A stretch of 64,000 nt of DNA, from contig JAWKRR010000038.1 of assembly GCA_041389525.1 (NCBI GenBank), forward strand, positions 1-64,000, written 5' to 3'. The position numbers and the translations under genes are program-made. Below the pieces are notes generated by a model. The model saw only the letters and a list, made by a program, of their open reading frames with translations, was not told the origin of the DNA and did no database searches. This document shows positions 42,175-55,169 of this stretch, piece by piece. Within the stretch, counting starts at the first letter, position 1, and every line of letters begins with the position of its first letter. The DNA is from JACKFB01 sp041389525. GTDB lineage: Bacteria > Myxococcota_A > UBA9042 > PHBI01 > JACKFB01.

Positions 42175-43101
42175 ATGTTGGAGATCCTAGAAAACCTGCT
42201 GCTCGTCGGCGTCTCCATCGTGTTGTTGTGGAAGTGCTCGGACTGGCTGGTCGAGAGCGCCGCGCGGGTGGGCCAGCGGGTGGGCTTCTCCGAGCTGACC
42301 ACCGGGCTGGTCATCGTCTCGATCTGCACGTCGGCGCCTGAGTTTGCGGTCAGCGTCATGGCCGCGATGCAGGACAAAGACGACATCTCGGTCGGCAACG
42401 TCGTCGGCTCCAACATCTTCAATCTCGGCATCATCTTGGGCCTGTGCACGGTGATCCGGTCGATGGCGACCGACCGCCGGCTGGTGCTGCGCGACGGGCT
42501 CATCCTGATCGGCACCACGCTGCTGCTGGTCGGGATGCTCTACGACGGGCAGCTCGAGCGCTGGGAGGCCGGGGTGCTGCTCGCGGGGCTCGCCGCGTAC
42601 ATCGCCATGCTGATCTTCGGCCACCAAGAGCTCGACGACGACCTGCCCAGCGACCCGATGACCTGGCGCGACCCGCTCTGGTTGCTGGCCGGGGTCGCGG
42701 GCGTCGTGGGCGGCGGCGAGATGCTGGTGGTGGGCTCGTCGGATCTCGCGCGCATGGCCGGCGTCAGCGAGTGGGCCATCGCCGTCACCATCGTGGCAGG
42801 CGGCACCTCCACGCCCGAGCTCGCCGCCTCCCTGCGCGCCGCGCTCAGTGGCCGCGCCAGCATGTCCATCGGCAACCTCGTCGGCAGCGACATCTTCAAC
42901 ATGCTTGGCGTGCTCGGCGCCGCGGGCCTCATTCGACCGATGACGATCGCCGCCGACGCCAACAGCAGCCTCGCGATGCTGGTCGGCATGTGCGTCGTGG
43001 TCGTCATCTTCATGCGCACGGGCTGGCGCCTGAGTCGCTGGGAGGGCGGCGTCCTCTTGGCCGCGGCGCTGGCGCGCTGGGGTTTCGACCTCAGCTCCTG
43101 A
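42175..43101 (+). CDS. Calcium/sodium antiporter (CaCA superfamily)
   Basis: The ATG at 42175 with AAGGAG upstream gives 308 residues and about ten transmembrane helices. The two inverted alpha repeats are clear: GLVIVSICTSAPEFAVS with GNVVGSNIFNLG (about 44-84), and VTIVAGGTSTPELAAS with GNLVGSDIFNMLG (about 203-248). Glu and Ser/Asn of these motifs coordinate the cations. It resembles E. coli YrbG, which exchanges Na+ or H+ for Ca2+. An acidic loop (HQELDDDLPSD) lies between the halves. It is 73 bp ahead of the ThDP enzyme, possibly co-transcribed. Confidence 0.9.
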   Translation: MLEILENLLLVGVSIVLLWKCSDWLVESAARVGQRVGFSELTTGLVIVSICTSAPEFAVSVMAAMQDKDDISVGNVVGSNIFNLGIILGLCTVIRSMATDRRLVLRDGLILIGTTLLLVGMLYDGQLERWEAGVLLAGLAAYIAMLIFGHQELDDDLPSDPMTWRDPLWLLAGVAGVVGGGEMLVVGSSDLARMAGVSEWAIAVTIVAGGTSTPELAASLRAALSGRASMSIGNLVGSDIFNMLGVLGAAGLIRPMTIAADANSSLAMLVGMCVVVVIFMRTGWRLSRWEGGVLLAAALARWGFDLSS

Positions 43102-43174
43102 CCCGGCGGCCCCAGGTCGAATTGACCATTGCGCGCGCGCCGCGTATGCACGCCCGAGACCCTCGGAGGACGTC

Positions 43175-44890
43175 ATGGCGCAGATGATTCACGGTGGACG
43201 ACTGGTCGCGCGGGCACTGAAGGCCGAGCAGGTCGAGTGCATCTTCACCCTCTGCGGCGGCCACATCCAGGCGATCTACGACGGCTGCCTCGACGAGGGC
43301 ATCCGCGTCGTCGACACCCGCCACGAGCAGTCCGCCGGCCACGCCGCGGACGGCTGGGCGCGCGCCACGGGCCGCCCCGGCGTCTGCGCGGTCACCGCCG
43401 GCCCCGGCGTCACCGACGTCGTCACGGCGCTGGCCAACGCCCAGCGCGCCGGCGTCCCGCTGATCTGCTTCGGCGGCGCCGGCCCGCGCGTCTTCAACCA
43501 CATGGGCTCGCTGCAGGACATGGACCACCTCGAGCTGGTCAAGCCCGTGACCAAGTGGGCCGCCCGCGTCGAGGAGACCCGCCGACTCGCCGAATACGTA
43601 AGCATCGCCTTCCGAAAAGCGACCTCGGGTGTCCCCGGTCCGGTCTTCCTCGAGGTCCCCATCGACGTGCTCATGGAGTTCGTCGACGCCGAAAAGGTCA
43701 CCATCCCGACCAACTACCGCACGCCCGCCCGCGTCGCCCCCGACCCGGTCTACCTCGCCGAGGCCGCCGAGCTGCTGCGCGCCGCCGAGCGCCCCGTCGC
43801 CATCGTCGGCTCGCAGATCCGCTGGTCCCGCGAGCCCCTCGAGACCATGGCCCGCTGGACCGAGACCGGCATCCCCACCTTCGTCAACGGCATGGCCCGC
43901 GGGCTCGTCGACCCGACGGGGCCCTGGGCGCTGAACCGCGCGCGCAAGCACTGCCTCAAGCACACCGACCTCATCGTGCTCTGCGGCACCCCCTTCGACT
44001 TCCGCCTCGGCTACGGCCAGTCCACGCGCATCCAGCCCGGCACCCAGTCCGGGCTGTCGGGCACGGCGCTGCTGAACCTGACGACGCCGGTCATCAACCC
44101 CAAGGCGCGCATCATCCAGATCGACCTGGACGCCGATGAGATCGGCCGCAACAGGGAAAACGGCGTCGACGTCGGGCTGGTCAGCGACACCGGGCTGGTC
44201 CTCGACGGGCTGGCGGCGGCCCTGCAGGGCCTCGACCGCGGCCGCCTCGACGGCTGGTGGGAGGGGATCCGCGCGGACGAGAAGTCCCAGTGGGACAAGA
44301 TGCGCGCCGAGATCGACGTGGTCAGCGACCCGCCGAACCCGCTGCGCGTGTGCGACGCGGTCGACCGCTTCATCCGCCCGGGCGACATCGTCATCGGCGA
44401 CGGCGGCGACTTCGTGGGGACCGCGGCCTACGTCGTGCGGCCCTACGGCGTCGGGACCTGGATGGATCCGGGGCCCCTGGGCACTCTCGGCGTCGGCCCC
44501 GGCTACGCGATGGCGGCCAAGCTCGCCAACCCCGACGCCCGCGTCGTCATCATGTTCGGCGACGGCTCCTTCGGCCTCAACGGCATGGAGTTCGAGGCCT
44601 TCGCGCGGCAGGGCATCAAGGTGGTCGGCATCATCGGCAACGACGCCGGCTGGACCCAGATCCTGCGCGGGCAGCGCCAGATTTACGGCGAGGCGCGGCT
44701 GGTCGCGACCACGCTGGACTACACGCGCTACGAGAAGATCGTCGAGGCCTGCGGCGGCCACGGCGAGTGGGTCGAGACCGAGGCCGACCTGGTCCCCGCG
44801 CTCGAGCGGGCGTTCGCGAGTGATAAGCCAGCCCTCGTGAACGTGAAGATCGCCAAGAGCCAGTTCCGCGCGGGCGCCATCAGCGTCTAG
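43175..44890 (+). CDS. Thiamine-diphosphate-dependent enzyme, acetolactate-synthase-like
   Basis: The ATG at 43175 has CGGAGGA upstream; 571 residues, the usual size for this superfamily. The N-terminal Pyr domain has the catalytic E51 in TRHEQSAGHAADGWARATGR. The central domain follows, and the PP domain carries the ThDP motif GDGSFGLNGMEFEAFARQGI with NDAGW. The sequence resembles acetolactate synthase large subunits and 2-hydroxyacyl-CoA lyases (ILVBL/OXC type). Because no regulatory subunit (ilvN) is adjacent and the sequence has a TLGVGPGYAMAAK start to the PP domain as in lyases, a hydroxyacyl-CoA lyase role is a serious alternative. Family sure, substrate not. Confidence 0.82.
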   Translation: MAQMIHGGRLVARALKAEQVECIFTLCGGHIQAIYDGCLDEGIRVVDTRHEQSAGHAADGWARATGRPGVCAVTAGPGVTDVVTALANAQRAGVPLICFGGAGPRVFNHMGSLQDMDHLELVKPVTKWAARVEETRRLAEYVSIAFRKATSGVPGPVFLEVPIDVLMEFVDAEKVTIPTNYRTPARVAPDPVYLAEAAELLRAAERPVAIVGSQIRWSREPLETMARWTETGIPTFVNGMARGLVDPTGPWALNRARKHCLKHTDLIVLCGTPFDFRLGYGQSTRIQPGTQSGLSGTALLNLTTPVINPKARIIQIDLDADEIGRNRENGVDVGLVSDTGLVLDGLAAALQGLDRGRLDGWWEGIRADEKSQWDKMRAEIDVVSDPPNPLRVCDAVDRFIRPGDIVIGDGGDFVGTAAYVVRPYGVGTWMDPGPLGTLGVGPGYAMAAKLANPDARVVIMFGDGSFGLNGMEFEAFARQGIKVVGIIGNDAGWTQILRGQRQIYGEARLVATTLDYTRYEKIVEACGGHGEWVETEADLVPALERAFASDKPALVNVKIAKSQFRAGAISV

Positions 44891-44921
44891 CTGGCTTTAG
44901 CGAGCTACCATCAGGCGAATC

Positions 44922-44949
44922 GGCGCGTTCGGGACCACGAACGGGCGCC
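44922..44949 (+). terminator. Possible terminator hairpin after the ThDP enzyme gene
   Basis: GGCGCGTTCG-GGACCA-CGAACGGGCGCC can form a strong hairpin with one bulge. Only CGACTTT follows, so the T tract is weak and the call is tentative. Confidence 0.35.
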
Positions 44950-45022
44950 CGACTTTGCCGCGCCCGCGTCCTGCCCCATCATGTGGCCATCGCGTCACAC
45001 GCTGCGGTCAGGAGGTCTCGCG

Positions 45023-46621
45023 ATGCGAGCCGCGCCATTTGCTGCCACCGCCATCGCGCTCGCCGTGGGCCTCCTCGGCGCTGCAGCCGACGCGCGCGCC
45101 GCCGACGAGGCCTGCGCGGCCGTCGAGTCCGTCGACGCCCCGCGCTACCTCCGCCAGCTCACCCTCGACCTGTGGGGCCGCGTCCCCTCGGTCGCCGAGC
45201 TCGAAGCCCTGGGCGACGCCGACGTCACCGAAGCCCACGTCGACGCCATGCTCGCCGACGAGCAGTTCTACGCCCTGGTCCGCCGCCACCACGCCGACCT
45301 GCTCTACCCGAACCTCGACCAGTTCGAGCTCGCCCCGGTCGCCTTCTCCCTGCTGCTGCCGGCGCTTTACTACGAGTACGACGAGGTCAGCGACCCCACC
45401 CGCCTCTTCGTCCTCTACGTCGGCCTCTACTTCCGCGGCGCGCTGGTCCCCTGCGCCGACGAGCCCGCGACCTTCGACGCAAACGGCGAGGTCGTGCTGA
45501 AACCGTGGCCCGACGGCACCATGCGCGACGGCTGGGTGATGGTCGAGCCCTACTGGGCCCCCGGCACCCAGGTCAAAGTCTGCGCGCTGGAGGCCCGCGC
45601 GGTCGCCAAGGCCAGCAACGGCGAGCCGTGCACCAGCTACACAGGCGTGCTCACGGGCAGCTGCGGCTGCGGCGAGGGCCTGCGCTACTGCCTCAGCATC
45701 GAGTCGGGCGACGCCATCCGCCAGAGCCTCCGCACCCAGATGGAGCGCGCCATCGAGCGCCCCATGCGCGCCGGAGCGCCCTACTTCGACTTCCTCACCG
45801 AGCGCACCGAGGAGCTCGACGGCCCGCTGACCCACTACTACAAGTACATCGCCCAGATCGCCGTCGACCCCATCATCTTCACGCCGCCGGTCGCCCCAGC
45901 CACCATCGAGCCGCGCCCCTTCGTCGACGCCACCTGGAAGAGCTACGCCCGCCCGGCCTTCAACAGCGGCATCCTCACGAGCCTGCAGTTCCTGCTGCGC
46001 TTTCAGACCAGCCGCGCGCGGGCGAACCGCTACTGGGACGCCTTTCTGTGCGCGCCTTTTCAAGCCCCCGATCTCGAGCTGCCCAGCCCCAATGACCCGT
46101 GCAGCCTGAACCCGAACCTGCGCGAGCGCTGCGGTTGCAATAGCTGCCACGTCGTCCTGGAGCCGGCCACGGCCTACTGGGCGCGCTTCGCCGACGCGGG
46201 CAGCCTGCGCCTGGACAGCGTGATCTTCCCTGATTATTCGGCGGTCTGTGACGGCTGCGACAGCAAACCCGGGGGCTGCAACTTCATCTGCGACCGCTTC
46301 TACCTGACCCGCGCCGGCCACCCGGACGAGGAGCCCTACGTCGGCACGCTGAGGTCCCTGATGTGGCGGGACGCGGCGGAGCTGGCGCAGGTCGCCGCGG
46401 GGCCGTCGGCGTTGGTGGCCGAGGGGCTAGAGGGCGGCGCGCTCGGTCGGTGCGCGTCGCAGAAGATGTTCGAGCGGCTGCACGGCCGCCTCGTGAGCAC
46501 CGAAGCCGACGACGCGCTGGTCGGCGCGGTCGCCGACGCGTTCGAGGCCTCGAACTACGACTTCCGCGCGCTGGTGAAGGCCTGGGTCATGAGCCCCAGC
46601 TACCGGAGGATGGTGCGATGA
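45023..46621 (+). CDS. Exported protein with a cytochrome-like CNSCH site (DUF1588/DUF1585-like)
   Basis: The ATG at 45023 follows AGGAGG and gives a signal peptide (MRAAPFAATAIALAVGLL, cleavage near ARA/ADE); 532 residues. The N-terminal part (RYLRQLTLDLWGRVPSVAEL, then DEQFYALVRRHHADLL) resembles the DUF1549-type start of planctomycete cytochrome proteins. Near the C-terminus CGCNSCHVVLEPATAYWARF (CxxCH at 372-376) resembles the DUF1588/1585 motif, and YDFRALVKAWVMSPSYRR the DUF1585 end. The neighbour two genes on is a DUF1501 protein, the known partner of these families. The set probably forms an exported complex; its substrate is unknown. The stop overlaps the next start by ATGA. Confidence 0.72.
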   Translation: MRAAPFAATAIALAVGLLGAAADARAADEACAAVESVDAPRYLRQLTLDLWGRVPSVAELEALGDADVTEAHVDAMLADEQFYALVRRHHADLLYPNLDQFELAPVAFSLLLPALYYEYDEVSDPTRLFVLYVGLYFRGALVPCADEPATFDANGEVVLKPWPDGTMRDGWVMVEPYWAPGTQVKVCALEARAVAKASNGEPCTSYTGVLTGSCGCGEGLRYCLSIESGDAIRQSLRTQMERAIERPMRAGAPYFDFLTERTEELDGPLTHYYKYIAQIAVDPIIFTPPVAPATIEPRPFVDATWKSYARPAFNSGILTSLQFLLRFQTSRARANRYWDAFLCAPFQAPDLELPSPNDPCSLNPNLRERCGCNSCHVVLEPATAYWARFADAGSLRLDSVIFPDYSAVCDGCDSKPGGCNFICDRFYLTRAGHPDEEPYVGTLRSLMWRDAAELAQVAAGPSALVAEGLEGGALGRCASQKMFERLHGRLVSTEADDALVGAVADAFEASNYDFRALVKAWVMSPSYRRMVR

Positions 46622-47298
46622 TGCCCGTGCTGCCCGCCATGCTGCCCACGGCGCTGCTCGCCGCGCTCCTCAGCGTCGGCTGCGGCGTCGAGCGCGCCGG
46701 TGAAGCCGACGCGTCGCCCCTCGATTCGTCAGGCAGTGACAGCGTTCTCGAGACCGACACGCCAGCTCCGCCCGACGGCCCGCCCGGCCGCGCGGTCCAC
46801 CGCATGACCGTCGAGCAGCTCGCCCGCTCGATCCCGGTCATCACCGGCGGCATCGCCTGGACCGAGGACTTCGGCGCGGGCGAGCTCGACATCCTCGACC
46901 TGCTGGCCGGCACCCTGGGCGCGCCCGACTACACCCTGGTGGTCACCGAGAACCTCGAGCCCTCGCTCATCATCGCGAAGTTCATGCAGGACGCCTCGCA
47001 GCGCATCTGCGCCAAGTGGACCACCCGCGACCGGGCCCTGGCGGCGGGCCAGCGCACGCTCATCGTCCACGACGACTGGGAGTCCACCGCCGAAGCCGAC
47101 GTCAAGCGCAGCCTCCGCGCGCTCCAGCTACGCTTCTTCGCCCGCCGCGTGGCCCCGGGCGACGACGCGCCCATCGCCGACCTCTACGAGCTCTTCACCG
47201 ACGCAGCCAGCGCGGCCCCGGCTGGCAAGGCCGCCGACGACGGCTGGCTCGGCGTCTGCATCGCGATGATGACCGACCCCGAGTTCGTCTTGTACTGA
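46618..47298 (+). CDS. Lipoprotein of the DUF1501 gene set, function unknown
   Basis: The ATG at 46618 overlaps the upstream stop (ATGA), with GGAGG at 46606-46610. The 226-residue protein has a lipobox LLSVGC and an Asp/Ser/Pro linker. A folded domain follows with RMTVEQLARSIPVITGGIAW, GAPDYTLVVTENLEPSL, then DVKRSLRALQLRFFARRV and WLGVCIAMMTDPEFVLY. The start and end resemble the cytochrome-like upstream protein in spirit (an N-terminal search-like helix and a C-terminal helix ending in PEF), as if it were a reduced paralogue. No heme motif is present. It sits between the DUF1588-like and DUF1501 genes, so it likely acts with both. Confidence 0.7.
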   Translation: MMPVLPAMLPTALLAALLSVGCGVERAGEADASPLDSSGSDSVLETDTPAPPDGPPGRAVHRMTVEQLARSIPVITGGIAWTEDFGAGELDILDLLAGTLGAPDYTLVVTENLEPSLIIAKFMQDASQRICAKWTTRDRALAAGQRTLIVHDDWESTAEADVKRSLRALQLRFFARRVAPGDDAPIADLYELFTDAASAAPAGKAADDGWLGVCIAMMTDPEFVLY

Positions 47299-47317
47299 TG
47301 GAGAAGAGGAACCGCCC

Positions 47318-48658
47318 ATGAAACGACGCGAATTCCTCGCCCGCAGCGGGGTCGGGCTCGGCTCCCTGGCGCTGTCCGGCGGGCTGCTGAGCCGCCTCGC
47401 CCGGGCCGCCGAATCGACAGATAGATACTACGTGTTCTGCTATTTCGAGGGCGGCTGGGACCACCTGCTTGCCCTGGACCCGCGAGACCCTGCGGTCTTC
47501 ACGAGCGCCGCCGTCAACGAGACCGGCATCGAGCCCGGCTACGCGCTGCTCCCCGCCGACTTCTCGCGCCAGCTCGTCAAGGTCGGCGGCATGAGCTTCG
47601 GCCCCGCCATCGGCGAGATGGCCGAGCTGACCGACCACTTCAGCGTCGTGCGCGGCGTCAACATGGCCACGCTCACGCACGAGGTGGGCCGCCGCTACTT
47701 CATCACAGGGCGCCCGCCCTCGGGCAGCACCGCCCGCGGCTCCTCGGTCGCCAGCCTCGCCGCCTGGCACCTGGGCGACGCCGCCCCCGTGCCGCACCTG
47801 GCCCTCTCCGTCGAGTCCTACCTCGAGCCCGACCTGCCTGCCTACGCCGCCGCCATGCAGGTCGCTGGCGTCGACAGCATGCGCTACATCCTGCGCGAGA
47901 ACCTCGGCATCCCGACCCTGGTGCGCCCCGGCGTCAAAGACGCGCTCGCGAAATACTGGGCGAAATCACACAGCTGCGAGGGCGGCGGCGCCGGCGCTTC
48001 GACCCTGGCCGACGCCTACCGCGCCAACACCGCCCGCGCGGTCGAGCTCGTGAAGTCCGACCTGTGGCGCGAGTTCGAGTTCACCCAGCCGCAGCACGCC
48101 GCGCTGCGCGCCCACTACGGCTTCACCGAGACGCAGCTCGAGACCCCCTTCGGCCGCGCCGCCCTCGCCGCCCAGGCCATCAAGACCGGCCTCGCCCGGG
48201 TGGTCAGCATCGCCGTGGCAGGCCAGCTCGACACCCACGACGGCCAGTGGGCGCTGCAGCACCCGACCCGCCTGCGCGACGGGTTCGACGCGATGGCCCG
48301 CCTCATCACCGACCTCCGCGACTCCGAAGCGCCCGGCGGCGGCTCGCTCCTCGACAAGACCACCCTGGTCGCCTTCAGCGAGTTCGGCCGCACCGCGCGC
48401 CTCAACCCGCGCGGCGGGCGCGACCACCTGCTCACCAACTGCGCGCTGCTCGCGGGCGCCGGCATCGCCCCCGGCAAGGTCGTCGGCTCGTCCAGCGACA
48501 ACGGGCTGGGCCCGAACCTCATCGACCTCGCCACAGGCCTCGCCGACGAGGCCGGCGTCTCGCTGAAGCCGGAGCACGTCATGAGCACCGTGCTCGCCGC
48601 TTCGGGGATCCCGGCTGACCGACTTCGCAGCGAACCGCTCCCGACGCTGCTCCGATGA
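47318..48658 (+). CDS. DUF1501 protein with Tat signal
   Basis: ATG at 47318; 446 residues. The N-terminus MKRREFLARSGVGLGSLALS is a Tat signal with RREFL, so the protein is exported folded. Family signatures are FCYFEGGWDHLLALDPRDP, VRGVNMATLTHEVGRRYFITG, VSIAVAGQLDTHDGQWALQH, LVAFSEFGRTARLNPRGGRDHL and VVGSSSDNG, which place it in DUF1501 within the alkaline-phosphatase/sulfatase-like fold. The enzyme activity is not established. It is the last gene of a three-gene set beginning at 45023. Confidence 0.85.
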   Translation: MKRREFLARSGVGLGSLALSGGLLSRLARAAESTDRYYVFCYFEGGWDHLLALDPRDPAVFTSAAVNETGIEPGYALLPADFSRQLVKVGGMSFGPAIGEMAELTDHFSVVRGVNMATLTHEVGRRYFITGRPPSGSTARGSSVASLAAWHLGDAAPVPHLALSVESYLEPDLPAYAAAMQVAGVDSMRYILRENLGIPTLVRPGVKDALAKYWAKSHSCEGGGAGASTLADAYRANTARAVELVKSDLWREFEFTQPQHAALRAHYGFTETQLETPFGRAALAAQAIKTGLARVVSIAVAGQLDTHDGQWALQHPTRLRDGFDAMARLITDLRDSEAPGGGSLLDKTTLVAFSEFGRTARLNPRGGRDHLLTNCALLAGAGIAPGKVVGSSSDNGLGPNLIDLATGLADEAGVSLKPEHVMSTVLAASGIPADRLRSEPLPTLLR

Positions 48659-48734
48659 TCCGCTTGTAACAAGGGCTCAAGCGCTGATCGCAGCGGGGTT
48701 GTAACCGGGGGGTTAAATTCATTCGCCAAAAGTC

Positions 48735-48778
48735 CCGTGGTAGCTTCCGGGAGCTTTTTCTTTTTCCCGAGACCACGG
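48735..48778 (+). other. Nested hairpin in the leader of the first MopE-repeat gene
   Basis: Outer arms CCGTGGT / ACCACGG and inner arms CGGGA / TCCCG enclose a T-rich loop (GCTTTTTCTTT). It ends 9 bp before the ATG at 48788, so it might affect translation or act as a terminator for the gene set upstream. Low confidence. Confidence 0.3.
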
Positions 48779-48787
48779 CGGGGTGGC

Positions 48788-51340
48788 ATGGCGCGAGCAC
48801 GGGACTTATTGGCCATCGGCTGGCTCGCGCTGGCGGTCGGCTGCGGCGGCTCCCAAGGCGCGGTCGACGTCATCGATGTCACCGAGGACGTCTCCCAGGA
48901 CGCTGACGGCGGCGTGGTGCTGACCGACGCGTCCGAGGAGGTCGAGGTCAACGTCCAGCCGGACATCACCGGCGCGCCCGGCACCTTCGGCGCGGCCTGC
49001 GAGAAGTCAGACGAGTGCTTCTCGGGCTTCTGCCGCCCCAGCCGCGACGGGTTCGTCTGTTCGCTCGGCTGCTCCGGCACCTGCCCGATGGGTTGGGCCT
49101 GCGAGGCCATCGCCGACCCCAGCGGAAACCCGGCCTTCGTGTGCGTCGACCCCTACGCGCTGCTGTGTGTGCCGTGTCTGGAGAACCGCGACTGCAACCA
49201 GGGCCTGGGCTCGACCACGGCGCAATGCCTGGACCAGGGCGCTGACGGCAGCTTCTGCGGCGTCGCGTGTAGCGAAACCAGCCCGTGCCCGACGGGGTTC
49301 TCGTGCAAGTCGGCGACCACGACCACCGGCGCCGCGGCGACTCAGTGCGTGCCTGACTCCGGCGTGTGCGAGTGCGGCCCGCTGGCCATCGCGTTGGGCG
49401 CGCGGACCTCGTGTCGGCTCGAGAACGAGTTCGGCTCGTGCCCGGGGGCCCGCGGCTGCACGCCTGACGGGCTTGGCGCCTGCGACGCTCCGGTCGCCGC
49501 CGCCGAGGTCTGCAACGCCATTGACGACGACTGCAACGGCTACACCGACGAGGCCACGGGCGGCGCGGCGTGCCAGGTCGAGACCGGCGCGGGCACCTGC
49601 CTCGGCGTCACGGCGTGCCAGGCCGGCAACGAGATCTGCATCGGCAGCGAGCCGACGACCGAGGCGTGCAACGGCGTCGACGACGACTGCGACGGGCTGA
49701 CCGACGAGGAGTTCCCCGACCGCGACGAGGACGGCAAGGCGAACTGCGTCGATATCGACGATGACAACGACGGGGCCTTTGACGACGAGGACTGCGCGCC
49801 CTTCGACGCGTCCGTGTACCCGGGGGCGCAGGAGGTCTGCAACGGCAAGGACGAGAACTGCGACGGGCAGACCGACGAGGACGGCGCGGCGGGCTGCGTC
49901 GAGTACTGGCAGGACGTCGACAAGGACGGGCAGGGCGCTGACGACGTGGCGCCGCGGTGCCTGTGCGCGGCGGACGCGGCGGCCTTCTTCGTGGCGGCGG
50001 CGGGCGGCGACTGCGACGACAAGAACGCCTTCGTGAAGCAGGGCGCGGTCGAGGCCTGCAACGGGCGCGATGACAACTGCGACGGCAAGACCGACGAGGG
50101 CTTCCCCGACACCGACGGCGACGGCAAGGCCGACTGTCTCGAGGTCGACACGGACGGCGACGGCTCGGCGGACAACCTCGACTGCGCGCCGCTAGACCCG
50201 AACATTTTCCCAGGGAAATCCGAGAGTTGTAACGGCATCGACGACGACTGCGACGGGCTCACCGACGAGCAGGGCGCACAGGGGTGCAAGAACTTCCTGC
50301 AGGACAAGGACGGCGACGGGCAGGGGGCGCTCGCGGCGCCGGCGCGGTGCCTGTGCGGCCCCGACGAGGACACCTCCTTCACCGTGAAGGTCGGCGGGGA
50401 CTGCAACGACCTGGACGCCACGATCTACGCCGCCGCTCCGGAGATCTGCGACGGCAAGGACAACGACTGCGACTCGTTCAAAGACGAGGGGTCGCCGGAC
50501 GCCGACGGCGACGGCAAGGCGGACTGCGTCGACACCGACGACGACGGCGACGGCACCCCGGACGACGCGGACTGCAAGCCCCTGGATTCCAGCGTGTATC
50601 CGGGCGCGGTCGAGAAGTGCAACGGCAAGGACGACGACTGCGACGGCCAGACCGACGAGCAGGACGCGACGGGCTGCACGGACTACTACCGAGACTTCGA
50701 CGCCGACACCTTCGGGTCGAACAGCACGCCCAAGCGCTGCCTGTGCGGCCCGGACGCCGCGGCGTACTTCACCGCGACGAAGGCGGGCGACTGCGACGAC
50801 GTGGCCGCGGGCACCCACCCCGGCGCGACCGAGACCTGCAACGGCATCGACGAGAGCTGCGACGGCTCGACCGACGAGGGCGTGCTCTCGCCGTGCGGGG
50901 ACTGCGCGGCGGTCTGCTACCTCGAGGTCGGCCCCGAGAAGAACCAGGTCTTCGCCGTCAACGCGGCCAGCGCCGAGGACGTCGTGCTCACCGCCGACGG
51001 GCACCTCGAGCTCGCGCCGGGCGTGAGCACGGGCTACTACCGCCAGCTCATGGTGGGCTGGCCCAACGGGGCGTCGCGGTGGGATCGCCTCCTGGTGACC
51101 CTGGCCGACACCAACGTCGCCACGGCGTGGGTCACGGTGCGCTACCGAACCGGGGCGAGCCCCACGGAGCTGGTCGGCGCCCCCTGGACCGCGGTTGCGA
51201 ACAAGTACCCGCCTGCGTTCTTCCCGCTGCACCTCGGTGCGTTCGGGCTCTACCTCGAGGTCGAACTCACGCTCAACCGCATCGGCGGTGTCGTCGGCCC
51301 GCGCGTGCAGCGGCTCGGCGTCATCACCTGGGAGAACTAA
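48788..51340 (+). CDS. MopE-repeat (putative metal-binding motif) lipoprotein 1
   Basis: The ATG at 48788 yields lipobox LAVGC (C19) and 850 residues. After a D/V-rich linker comes a Cys-rich N-terminal domain (about 60-235) with pairs such as CFSGFCRPS and CPTGFSCKS. From ~240 to 700 there are eight CNGxDDDCDGxTDE units, alternating with DxDGDGKADC calcium-loop-like stretches, of the MopE family (PF11617-type metal-binding motif). The last ~110 residues form a domain (GWPNGASRWDRLLVTLADTN and YPPAFFPLHLGAFGLYLEVELT) also present in the next gene. Loops of DGDG type suggest Ca2+ binding. A surface display or adhesive role is inferred. Confidence 0.85.
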   Translation: MARARDLLAIGWLALAVGCGGSQGAVDVIDVTEDVSQDADGGVVLTDASEEVEVNVQPDITGAPGTFGAACEKSDECFSGFCRPSRDGFVCSLGCSGTCPMGWACEAIADPSGNPAFVCVDPYALLCVPCLENRDCNQGLGSTTAQCLDQGADGSFCGVACSETSPCPTGFSCKSATTTTGAAATQCVPDSGVCECGPLAIALGARTSCRLENEFGSCPGARGCTPDGLGACDAPVAAAEVCNAIDDDCNGYTDEATGGAACQVETGAGTCLGVTACQAGNEICIGSEPTTEACNGVDDDCDGLTDEEFPDRDEDGKANCVDIDDDNDGAFDDEDCAPFDASVYPGAQEVCNGKDENCDGQTDEDGAAGCVEYWQDVDKDGQGADDVAPRCLCAADAAAFFVAAAGGDCDDKNAFVKQGAVEACNGRDDNCDGKTDEGFPDTDGDGKADCLEVDTDGDGSADNLDCAPLDPNIFPGKSESCNGIDDDCDGLTDEQGAQGCKNFLQDKDGDGQGALAAPARCLCGPDEDTSFTVKVGGDCNDLDATIYAAAPEICDGKDNDCDSFKDEGSPDADGDGKADCVDTDDDGDGTPDDADCKPLDSSVYPGAVEKCNGKDDDCDGQTDEQDATGCTDYYRDFDADTFGSNSTPKRCLCGPDAAAYFTATKAGDCDDVAAGTHPGATETCNGIDESCDGSTDEGVLSPCGDCAAVCYLEVGPEKNQVFAVNAASAEDVVLTADGHLELAPGVSTGYYRQLMVGWPNGASRWDRLLVTLADTNVATAWVTVRYRTGASPTELVGAPWTAVANKYPPAFFPLHLGAFGLYLEVELTLNRIGGVVGPRVQRLGVITWEN

Positions 51341-51343
51341 TCG

Positions 51344-55006
<3,663 letters not shown>

Positions 55007-55169
55007 CGGCCGAGTCGCCGCTGCGGATTCGACGCCGGGGTGCCCTGCGCTGGTCTCGGGCGCCCCGCCGTCGGAGACTGGCTCGCCCGCCGCCGCCCGC
55101 CCGCCTTGAGGCCGCGCGGGCTGGCGATTCACCGACCGGGCACACGCCCACGATCCCTGAGGGCTCCCC

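Noticed and set aside
49540..50421. Antisense open frames across the MopE-repeat genes
   Set aside because: Ser/Pro/Gln-rich translations arise from the antisense of GACGAC-type codons; the sense frames encode clear repeat proteins.
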